Assembly: GCA_030267565.1 (NCBI GenBank)
Contig: BRXU01000002.1
Coordinates: forward strand, 806,001-870,000
Origin: Pleodorina starrii
Lineage: Eukaryota; Chlorophyta; Chlorophyceae; Chlamydomonadales; Volvocaceae
Direction: 5' to 3'
DNA length: 64,000 nucleotides
Part shown: in pieces, positions 34,065 to 44,420 of the stretch
Layout of the letters: each line of letters begins with the position of its first letter
Position numbering within the stretch: position 1 is the first letter of the stretch
Translations under genes and position numbers: made by a program
The notes under the pieces: model-generated
What the model was told of the DNA's origin: nothing
Database searches by the model: none
Seen by the model: only the letters and a program-made list of their open reading frames with translations

Positions 34065-37000
34065 ATGGACAACTTCGCGGCGTGCATGGTGGCGCAAATA
34101 TTGAGGATGTCGGAGGGGGCGACCGGCGCCACCAGCACCTCATCCGGAACCACCGGCCGCCCGCAGACCTCGGCCGAACGCGACGCCGCACGCAAGCGCA
34201 TCATATCGAGTCACAACGAGTCGCTTCGGACGGTAACGGAAATGTACGGCACCACCGACATGAGCGTGCTCCACAAATCGATCTCGGGGGACGTCAAGTC
34301 TGCCGCCGACTTCCCCGCACCACCGCCCATGGAGAGTTGCACGCCCATCTCGGTTTCAGAGCTTCGCGTGGGGGTCACGCACCGCGGCCGCGTGCTGCGA
34401 GGCAAGCTGATCGCCAGGCCGGTGCTGATGACGGGGCTCTCTACACTGCTGGAGGATGAAAACGGGGACGTCGTGCGGGTATGTGGGTTAGGGCGGGTAA
34501 AGTGCGAAGCAGGAGTCCTGGTGGTGGGTGATTGGATGGGGCAGTGGGAGCGGTGGGGGGAAGGAACAAGGAAGCTCGTGGGAAGGGAGAGTGCGAATGC
34601 CGCATGAACCCGACGATGCAGGCGCGTCGTACGGCGCCGCGCTCCTGTGCGAGTCCGCCCGCCAAGTACGACACACCGGAAGCCACCTCACCCCCTAACA
34701 CCGTCTCCGTCTCTTCGCTGCTGCGGTATCTCCTTTATACCCTGCCGTACAAGCGAGCTCGCGCTGCTCTTCCCCCGATCCGCAGCCCCCCGTGCCCCCC
34801 GCTGCTGCTCCCCCGCCTGACAACTTGTCGTACCGTGTGTCGTACCTGTTTGTACTGCACAGCTCGCCGTGTATAACCTGATACCCGCCCTGGGCGGTTT
34901 GGCGGGGATGGTGGCTGGCGCCAAGGCGCTGCCCGAGGGGCGGGCGGTGGCGGTGCTTGAGCCCTTCTTTAAGCGAATGGCGGACGGTACAACGGGCGTG
35001 CGCGTGGACAATCCGCTGGAGGTGGGATGGGGGGAGGGGCGTGTAGGTGGAGGTGAGGACGGTGGAGGGGGAGAGGCGTGTAGGTCAGGTGAGGTGAGGG
35101 CGATGAGGCCTTCCGACCCCTGAGCGCGTTCTTTGCGATGTGTTGGGAGAAACCGGTCTAAAACTGGCGAGTCTGAGTCCGCCCGTGGGGGGAAATATGG
35201 AGTCCGTGGCTGGGGCGTTGGGGTCCGCTCCGTTCCGGCGGATTAGAACAGACCATACCATATCAGACCATATCAGATCAGATTACCGGTAAATCAGATT
35301 TGATCAGGTTTGATCAGATCAGGCCAGGTTCGATTCGATCCTGCAATGCCTTTCCTTTGTGTCCTTTCTCCCTTGTGCCCCTTGTTTCTCCCTGCCCTTT
35401 TACCGGCCCCTCCCGTCTTCCCGTCTCCCTCTTTCTGTACCCCCCCCTTCCCGTATCCCTCTTCTTGTACCGCAGCTGGTGTTTCTGGACTCCCTGGACC
35501 CCGCCGACGCCGCATCGCTCCAGGACGACGGGCGGCGGCACTTCCAGGCAGCGGAGTACGACGCAGCGGAGACCTGCTACAGCCGCGCGCTACTGCGCAT
35601 GCCTGACGCCGGCGCCACCGGCACCGACCTCCTCGTAATCGTACTCAACAACCTCTCCGCCGCGCTTCTCAACCTGGGCGACGCGCCGGCGGCGCTGCAC
35701 GCCGCCGCCGCCGCCGCTGCCGTACGACCCGACGGCAGCAAGGCGCACTACCGCGCCGCCATGGCAGCGGCGCGGATGGGCCCGGGCCTGGCGCTGGCGG
35801 CGCGAGCGGAGCTGCATCGCGCGGCGGAGTGCATGCCCGACGGCGGCCCCGGCAGCGACGAGTGGGAGCGCATGGTGGCGGATGTGGGACCCATACCGCG
35901 GGCGAGGACGGCACCTTCCGCCAAGCAGGCGGCACAGGGCCGAGTGGATCTCCTCCGTGCGCTGTCGGCAACGCCGCCCGAGGCGCTGCTACTGCTGCTG
36001 CAGGCGCCGCCGGCGGCGGCGCCGCCGCCGGCGGCGGCTATCGCCGCCGCTGCCGCCGCCAAGGAGGCCGGCAATGCGGCATTCAAGGCGGCACGGTACG
36101 ACACCGCCCGCCGGCAGTACTTGTCGGCACTGGCGACGCTGGCGAGCGCGCTTCCCGCCGCGGCGCTGCTCGCCAACCAGGCAGCATGCCACCTGCAGCT
36201 GGCCCACCGCAAGCGCGCCGTCGCGGCGGCGACGGCAGCTCTGGTCCTGGAGCCGCGCCACGCCAAGGCGCACCACCGCCGCGCACAGGCGTTGCTGCAA
36301 CTGGGCTGGCTGGCGGAGGCCAAGGCCGCCGCTGACGCCGGCCTGGCGGCGGTGCCGTCGGCGGACGCCGACGGCCGCGCCGCTATCGCGACGCTGAAGG
36401 AGCGCATCCGTACCGCCGCGGCGGCGGCGCCGGCGGCTGCCGCCGCCGCCGCCGCTGACGCCGGCGGCCGCGCCGCCGGCGCCACGACGGAGCGGAAGCT
36501 GCACGAGTTGCGGTCGCCGGTGGGGGCCGTGGAGCAGACTGCGTTTCTGAATCGGATGGCGGAGATGGCGGATCGGTTCCCGCATGTGGCGGCCAAGATG
36601 GAGGCCATGCGGCGGGAGCAGCCGCTGATGTGGCGGGCGATGCAGAAGGACGCCCGCGTGCCGCCCTTCCACGAGGAGTTTAAGAAGGCGGCCAGGTGGC
36701 TGGGTGCGGCCCTGGGCCTTGTGGGCTCCCTGGTGTTTCCGCGTCGTGGTGATAGTTTATTTTTATTTTCATTATTTTAATTTTTTTAATTTTATTTAAT
36801 TTTATTTTATTTTATTTAATTTTATTTTATTTTATTTAATTTTATTTTATTTTATTTTTCCCGACTTCCAATATACAAAAAATTGGAATTCGGGGAATGA
36901 ACACTGCGAAGCCGTGTCTGTGCATCTTTACTTGTTACTCAGCGGGGGAAAAGCGAGGCCCGCCCACGATTTCACCGGTTCAGAAGAAGCGAGGCGGAAG

Positions 37001-38542
37001 AGAGGACGTTTGCTCCTTCCCTCCCTCGCAGGTGGCCCCCCGGCTGCGATGTGTCCGAGTGCATCCGGCGGCTGTGGGAAGCCTACGAGCTGTGTGTGGC
37101 GATGCCGATGCACCTGCTCGCCATGTCATCAGCCAAGGGGGCTGACCCGCTGGAGATACAGATGAAGAGGTGAGGGAGAGAGAGAGAGGAAGGGAGGGAG
37201 AGGGGGAGAGAGAGAGAGGGGGAGGGAGAGAGGGAGAGAATGGGGTAATGAAGATGACGATGATGCCGCCAAGATGGCACCTTGGAGGGGGAGAGAGAGA
37301 GAGAGAGAGAGGTTGAGTGGAGAGCAAGCCCAGAGCCCAGCGCCCGAAGAGCGCAAAAAGCGCCCCCATTCTGAGTATTGAGGTCCCGGTCGTTGCGCCC
37401 ACCATCAGAGTACGAAGCGCACATCATTCACTAGACGGAACCCCACAAGATCCCCCCCATTCACTCGCCCTCTCCATGCACCTTCTCCAACCGCCTCCAA
37501 CCGCCTCCAACCGTCTCCAGGGCGGGTACCCTCGACCAGCAGCTGGGCGCCAGACGCATGCTGTGGCTCTTCGAAGCCCCGGACGGCGAAGTGAGCTTCC
37601 GCGTCGATATTCCCGGCTACAACCACATCAACGGCAGCGGCTACAACCCCACAATCTTCCACAGCTTTGTCAACGGACCCGCGCCGCCCATGCCCATGCC
37701 GCCTCCGCCAGCACCGACGCTGGCAGGCGACGGCAGCAGCAGCGGCGGCGGCGGCTCCGCCGCCGCCGCTGGCCAGGCTGCTGTACGGACGCACGTGGCG
37801 GTTGGGTTCGTTGATCTGGGCACGCTGACGGCCGCGGTCAACCTTCCGGAGTGGGACGAGCAAGTAGCGGCCGCCGATAGGGAGCTGGCAGCCCGCCGTG
37901 CCGCTAGCAGCGGCGGCGGCGGCGGCGACGCGGCGGCCAGCGGCGCAGCGACCCACGGGTCACCGGGTCAGGCGGACGCTTCCGGGCCCGTGCCGGCTGC
38001 GCAGCAGCGGCCCGCGGCTCCGCTGCTGCGGTGGGTTGGCTTCGAGGCGTCTCCCTACTCGGTGGCGAAGACGTTGGTGGTGGAGCGGATGCTGCGGATG
38101 GGTGGGCGCGAGGCCGCGGATGTGGTGCTGCAGGTGGGAGCCGCGTCGCGTCGCGTCGCGTCGCGCCCCGGCGCGTTGCGGGCGCTTGCTGCAACCCCCC
38201 TCCCCCCTCGTGTGTGTGTATGTCTATGTGTGTGTGTGCGTGTTGTGTTGCGCACTCCGCTGTCTTTCGTTTCGCTCTCAGTATCGGTCTCGGTCTCAGT
38301 CTCAGTGACTCAGTCTCACTAACGTCTTCGTCGTCGTCGTCGTCGCCGTCATGTCAACTGCGATCTGGTACTGTTCTTGTTGTTGTGTTTCCATAATGTT
38401 GAGTCACCTGCGGCCACCTGCCGTATACGGTTGTCCGCGGGGTCCGGGGATCCGCCGCAAACACAATATCATCATTATTAATTAATTTATTATTATTAAA
38501 TTATTAAATTATTATTATTATTAATATTATTATTATTATTAA

Positions 38543-38578
<36 letters not shown>

Positions 38579-41500
38579 GTAATAATAGTATTATCATATA
38601 TTACTATTATTAGTAATATAATAGTATTATCATATATTACTATTATTGTTGGAGCTCCAACGCCTCCATCCCATCTCGACGCCCGGACTTGGACCTGGAT
38701 GTGGTTTTCCGTACTTGTACGGCAGGTGTGGTACTCGTCCACCTGGTCCAGGGAGGCCCACGCCGCCTTCCGACGGGCGCTGACCGACATCCTCAAGAAC
38801 GCGACGGCGACGGATACGGAGGAGGACGTGTTTGAGGAGCAGCGCAGGCCAGCCACTGCCGCTGCGGCCGCCGCCGCCGCATCCGTGGACACTATGCAGC
38901 TGCCCGCAGCCGTACTGTCGTACCTTCGCCACTGGCAGCTGCGCGACGTGAGCCTGGCGGAGAGTCGGCGGCGGTGGATGGCGGACTGGCGCCGAACGCT
39001 GTGCGTGGTGGGACAGTTCACTCAGAAGGTGAGGTGCGGAGCGGGTGTCTGATGCGTTGCTGAGAGCGTTGTCTTGCCCGTGTCGGGCCCGTTGCCCCTG
39101 ACAGCGTCCCAATACTTGTAAACTTCCCTCGCCTCGCCGCATCATCTACTCGACACCATAACACCATTCTCGTACTCGTAATACCCGCCCCCCGCCCCCA
39201 CCTCCTCCCCGCCTCCACCTCCTGCCCCACCTCCCCAGGCCGACCGTCTGGCCCTATCCGAGTACCACCTGACGGGGCAGCTGCCGGGGCTGGGCGGCGG
39301 CGAGCTGGAGGGCAGTGTGGTCATGTTCGCCAAACCCAAGGGCACGGTGGCGGAGCGGTCGCTGGACGAGTCCTTCTTGGAGGTGAGGCGACAATCCGAA
39401 CTGAGGGGTGGGGTTGGTTGAGGCAGGAGGGAGGAGGGAGGCAGGAGGAGGGAGGAGGAGGGAGGTGTGTGTTGAGGCGCCGGTGTGGCGCGATGAGGGG
39501 AGGGGAGGTTGGTGCGACGGGCGGGTGGAGCTGTCCATATCACCATCACTCATCACCACCATCCTCATCGAGGTCTATGTGTGTGCGTCTCGTGCTGATT
39601 ACCTCCAGCAGCCCCCTTAAGTAGGCTGTCCGCCCTCCCTCCCTTCCGCCCTCCCTCCCTGCCACCTCCTGACGTGCAGTCCATACCCCCCCTGGAGCTC
39701 TTGGCCGCCCGGCTGCAGCCCACCAACGGCAAGGACCCAGCCGCAACCAACGCACCGGCCGCCGCTGCCGGCCAGGCTGGCAGCAGCAGCAGCGCCAGCG
39801 GCGGAGGCAGCGGCGGAGGCCAGGGCAAGAAGAACAAGAAGAAGAACGCCCGCGGTGGAGGCGGCGGCGGCACCGCCACCGGCAGCAGTGCCAGCAGCGC
39901 CGGCGGCGATGGCAGCACTCCGGTCGACATTGTGGCGGCGGGTGTGGAGCTTCTGAGGCGGCGGGTGCAGCGGCTGGGGAGCCTGCTGGCGACAGGCCGG
40001 GTGGAGGTGCAGGTGGGTGGAGGTGCCGGTGGGCGGGTGGGTTTCTGTTCCGCATCTTTCCCTTCTCCAGGCCCTCGCGCCTCCAGACCGGCCCTCCAGA
40101 CAGCCCCCCTCTCCAGACCCCACCCCCACCACCCCCACCACCCCACGATCTTCCCCTCGTCCCGCCTCCCTCCGCCCCGCCTCCCAACCCCCATCTCTTC
40201 ACCCCAACCCCCACCTCCCCCACCTCCACCACCCCTACCTCCCCCACCTCCCCTTAGGTGCACCTCAAGCTGCTGGAACCGGGCGACTTCGCCGCCGCAG
40301 CCTCCATCTCCGCCCTCCACCCCGCCTCCATCTCTTGGTCCAACGTACCCGACTACTACTCCCCGGCCGCCTTCCACTCGCTGGCGCGGGCCTGCTCTGC
40401 GCCGCTGTCCCGCCCTCCGGCAGCCCCCAAGCCCACCAACAGCAGCAGCAGCAGCACCGCGCCCGCAACGGCAACCGCCGGGTCAACCGCCGAAACGGCA
40501 GCCGTCCCAACGGTGCATTACGTAACGAGCATGAACTGGACCTTGGACGTCAAGGGCGCCAGCCATATCGATTACCTGCTGCCGTACATGATGGCTGGGG
40601 ACGAGGACGACGATGAGCAGGATATGCCTGGCAAGGCGGTCTCCGACGTAAGACTGTGGGCTGTGCGGTGGAGTGGAGGGGAGGAAAGCGTTTGCGTTTC
40701 CCTCTCCTTTGGGATGTGGGTGGAGGGGATGGCCTGGACTCTGAGTCGACGAGGGAGGGGGGAAGCGAGGATGGGGGAGGCAAGGAGCCGGGAGATGGGA
40801 AGACGGTGGATGGGTGGGTGGGTGCGCAACGCAGCGCAGACAGCCGGACAGCCAGACAGACAGGCAGGAGGAAGAGGTGGGTTTGGATCCTTGTTGTGCA
40901 GCCTGGCTGTTGTCCCGGTAGGTGTCCCGGCAATGTCCTTCTAGTGGCTCGCGTGTCGCATCACATGGCATGGCATCACATGGCATGGCATCGCATGGCA
41001 TCACATGGCATGGCACGGCACCGCATCACATGGCATCGCATGGCATCACATGGCATGGCACGGCACCGCATCACATGGCATCGCATGGCATCACATGGCA
41101 TGGCACGGCACCGCATCACATGGCATCGCATGGCATTACATGGCACCGCATCACATGGCATCACATGGCATCGGATGGCATCGCATGGCACCCCATGGCA
41201 TCGCATGGCACCGCATGGCATCGCATGGCATCGCATGGCACCGCATGGCATCTCATGGCACCGCATGGCACCGCATAGCATCACATCGCATTACATGGCA
41301 CCGCATCACATGGCATCACATGGCATCGGATGGCATCGCATGGCACCCCATGGCATCGCATGGCACCGCATGGCATCGCATGGCACCGCATGGCATCGCA
41401 TGGCATCTCATGGCACCGCATGGCACCGCATAGCATCACATCGCATTGCACCGCATGGCATCACATGGCATCGGATGGCATCGCATGGCACCGCATGGCA

Positions 41501-43139
41501 TCTCATGGCACCGCATGGCATCACATCGCATTGCACCGCATGGCATCACATGGCATCGGATGGCATCGCATGGCACCGCATGGCATCGCATGGCACCGCA
41601 TGGCATCACATGGCATCGGATGGCATCGCATGGCATCGCATGGCATCTCATGGCACCGCATGGCACCGCATAGCATCACATCGCATTGCACCGCATGGCA
41701 TCACATGGCATCGGATGGCATCGCATGGCACCGCATGGCATCTCATGGCACCGCATGGCATCGCATCGCATTGCATCGCATGGCACCGCATGGCATCTCA
41801 TGGCACCGCATGGCATCGCATCGCATTGCACCGCATGGCATCACATGGCATCGGATGGCATCGCATGGCACCGCATGGCATCTCATGGCACCGCATGGCA
41901 TCGCATCGCATTGCACCGCATGGCATCACATGGCATCGGATGGCATCGCATGGCACCGCATGGCATCGCATGGCACCGCATGGCATCGCATTGCACCGCA
42001 TGGCATCACATGGCATCGGATGGCATCGCATGGCACCGCATGGCATCTCATGGCACCGCATGGCATCGCATCGCATTGCACCGCATGGCATCACATGGCA
42101 TCGGATGGCATCGCATGGCACCGCATGGCATCGCATGGCACCGCATGGCATCGCATGGCACCGCATGGCATCACATGGCATCGGATGGCATCGCATGGCA
42201 CCGCATGGCATCGCATGGCACCGCATGGCATCACATGGCATCGGATGGCATCGCATGGCACCGCATGGCATCGCATGGCACCGCATGGCATCACATGGCA
42301 TCGGATGGCACCACATCGCAGCGTTTCAAAGGACTTGCATTCACTCTCTCAGCAGGCCCTTATCACATGACACCACACCCCACCGCAAACAGCTCATCCT
42401 CAAGCTGACGGAGGAGGGCGAGCGCGTCGTACGGGACCAGCTCGTGCAGTACGGCAAACTGGGCGGCAGCGGCGGTGGTGGCGACGGTCTGCTGTTCGAC
42501 CCCCCGGTCGACAACCCGCGTAACGTGGTGGACTACGCCCTGACCGTTCGGCACTATCAGGTACGACAACAACAGTGCTTGTCGTACAGGTACCCCTGTC
42601 ACCTGAAGGCGCGGTTGCGTGGTTACGCGGCCGCATAAGTGGGGCCGGCCGGGCGGCCCATCAGGAGGCTCGAAGCGCAGCGCGCGTGGCTTCGTTTACC
42701 GTATACACGGCTCTTATATAAATTCATGCAGATATGTTGGGTTTAGGGTTTGTTAGGTTTCAGGTAATCGTTGCTCTCATCTTGCTTTATTTGCCCAAGG
42801 GCTATTGCCGCAGCTGCGTTCACGCGGCATCATCGTCCCGCAGCCGTTCTCTCTCCCTCTCCCTCCCTGCGTCTCCCTCCAGATTCCGAAAACCCAAAGT
42901 TTCGTTCCCCCCCCCCCACCCGAGACCCAACACCATCGCCCCCTTGCGGTCCGCAGGCATGGGTGGACGCGTTCCTTCGCGCCGGACGTGTACGACAGCA
43001 GTCGCAGCAGGCCACCGGCAGCGGCAGCAGCGGCGGGGGCGGCGGGGACAGACCCCGGCCCCAGGTCGTGGGGCCGCCCGTGTACGCGCCCCTGACCCGC
43101 GTCAACACCACCATCAGCCTGTCGTATTCGTACGACTAG
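34065..43139 (+). CDS. large TPR protein with a conserved C-terminal domain of unknown function
   Basis: Exons: 34065-34478, 34863-35021, 35476-36695, 37032-37169, 37521-38133, 38726-39028, 39239-39382, 39680-40012, 40258-40647, 42393-42560 and 42957-43139 (TAG), 1354 residues, phases consistent. The N-terminal module ends LLEDENGDVVRLAVYNLIP. Two TPR blocks follow: about 205-285 (FQAAEYDAAETCYSRAL, LNNLSAALLNLGDAPAAL) and about 386-490 (AGNAAFKAARYDTARRQYL, NQAACHLQLAHRKRAVAAA, AKAHHRRAQALLQLGWLAEA). The C-terminal half has VGFEASPYSVAKTLVVERML, VWYSSTWS, LDESFLESIPPLELLA, SWSNVPDYYSPAAFHSLARA, NWTLDVKGASHIDYLLPY and PVDNPRNVVDYAL. I recall this pattern from algal and oomycete TPR/MYND proteins and possibly the DUF4470 family; that name needs a profile search. 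No MYND finger is visible. Function unknown; TPRs suggest a scaffold. Confidence 0.85.
34699..34735 (-). repeat. dispersed intronic repeat, copy 4
   Basis: The minus strand reads GATACCGCAGCAGCGAAGAG then ACGGAGACGGTG, in the first intron of the TPR gene. Confidence 0.7.
36755..36860. repeat. AT-only 20-bp minisatellite in intron
   Basis: Copies of ATTTAATTTTATTTTATTTT inside a very GC-rich gene, in the intron 36696-37031, just after the donor of the long TPR exon. Confidence 0.9.
37176..37318. repeat. GA-rich microsatellite tract
   Basis: Runs of GAGAGA and GGGAGA in the intron 37170-37520 of the TPR gene. Confidence 0.7.
38462..38650. repeat. ATT microsatellite with duplicated palindromic AT block
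   Basis: About 120 bp of ATT/TTA triplets followed by two direct copies of a near-palindromic block built on AATAGTATTATCATATATTA, in the intron 38134-38725 of the TPR gene. Confidence 0.9.
40958..42320. repeat. 1.36-kb minisatellite of 10-bp units (CATGGCATCG/CATGGCACCG)
   Basis: About 135 copies of a 10-bp unit with fixed variants (ATCG, ACCG, ATCA, ATCG-GATGG) fill most of the 1745-bp intron 40648-42392 of the TPR gene. Variants are ordered into higher-order blocks; near the right end a 60-bp block repeats about three times (42171-42310). A 10-bp unit read in threes without stops creates long spurious frames rich in M, A, S, H, W, G and T. Confidence 0.95.
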
Positions 43140-43617
43140 ACGTACGGCACCTGATTGGAGGGCGTCAGGCCAAGAGCCAGATAGACTGATAGAGGATCGC
43201 CGGTGGGGGGATCGCCGCTGCGCGAGTGAATGAATGTACGAACGTGTACGAATCAACGGAGGGCCGAGGCAGCTTGCGGCTTGTGCAGTGTACGACAATC
43301 CAAAGCGGGCAATTGGTTGGTAGAATCTGAATTTGAATTGTCGCAGCGCATGGGGGATGGGGCGGAGCTGCGACGTTGGCCAACCCCTCCTGGGAAGGGG
43401 CGCGCCGGGGGGAGACGGTAAGCGGATGCCCCCGTGCTGCTGTGCCGCGCCTGCGGGTGAGCGGGTGGTGGGGCTGGGGTCCCTCATGGCACTGATGCTT
43501 CGAGGCACTGATGCCCTTCATGGGGGCCAGGGGGGACAGGGGCGGTAGCTGGCTAGCTGTTGCCCAACAACGCTGAAATCGCGTTGGGAAGTTACGATAC
43601 GTTGAAGGGTGTGCGGT

Positions 43618-43730
43618 TGTTCGTTGCCAGTGCGGTAGTTCGTTGCCAGTGCGGTAGTTCGTTGCCAGTGCGGTAGTTCGTTACCAGTGCGGTAGTTCGT
43701 TGCCAGTGCGGTAGTTCGTTGCCATGCGAC
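43618..43730. repeat. 19-bp tandem array
   Basis: About six copies of GTTCGTTGCCAGTGCGGTA, one with a single G-to-A change. Confidence 0.9.
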
Positions 43731-44186
43731 GCAGATAGAATGATGGTGGGCGGCAGGCAGTGAGGGATAATGAAGGGGAACAGATGTGGGAATCGCCCAA
43801 CAGAGAGAAGCTCCAGACAGACAAGTGGGGCAGACAAGCGGGGCAGACAGAACGACCGGCTCGCAGACGATGGTTGAGGGTTGAGAGCCAGGGCTCGGTT
43901 GCCCTAAGGCGCCGGGCTCGTGGGCTGACGAGTGCCGACAGCACAACACACGGGGGCCGGAAGAGCGCAGATCTGCCGTGCGTCGTCACATCCAGCTGGG
44001 GGCCGCAGGGGGCCTTGTGAGGGGGTGGAGGCGGCAGAGGCAGCAGGCGGAGAGGGAGTAGTGGGGCCAGGGAGGAGAGGGAGGGAGGAGAGGGAGGGGT
44101 CCGTCCTCCCATAGTCTGCACGCGTACCCCACCCATACCGGCACCAAATGATACCGTACACGGACCAGTCGACTACGGCTTGCTCG

Positions 44187-44191
44187 TTACA
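44187..44191 (-). terminator. candidate poly(A) signal TGTAA for the sulfotransferase gene
   Basis: TTACA on plus (TGTAA on minus), about 230 nt after the stop at 44421. Confidence 0.5.
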
Positions 44192-44420
44192 TGCACGTGA
44201 TGCCCCCGGATGTCCCCCACCCCCCACCCCACCTCCCAAAGGCGGAACCCACTCCCCAGGCGCTGCAATCCAATGCTCGGGTGTGTCCGGGAACGTCCGC
44301 CCTTCACCCACACATCACATCACATCGCCGAGCCGCCTGAACCGGCAACCGAAACCCCCTGGAGCGAACATCGAGCCCATCCGGCAAGGGGGTCCACAAT
44401 CGAGTCCATCCAACCGCTCG

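Larger units (their letters stand above)
43140..44420. other. convergent 3' regions of TPR and sulfotransferase genes
   Basis: No supported exon. It holds a 19-bp tandem array at 43618-43730. TTACA on plus at 44187-44191 is a TGTAA poly(A) signal for the minus-strand gene. Confidence 0.5.

Noticed and set aside
40656..42638. 660-codon plus-strand open frame rich in MASHGTAWHR-type repeats
   Set aside because: It is produced by the 10-bp minisatellite, which lacks stops when read in threes. It starts in an intron after a good donor (D|GTAAGA) and other frames of the same array are also open.
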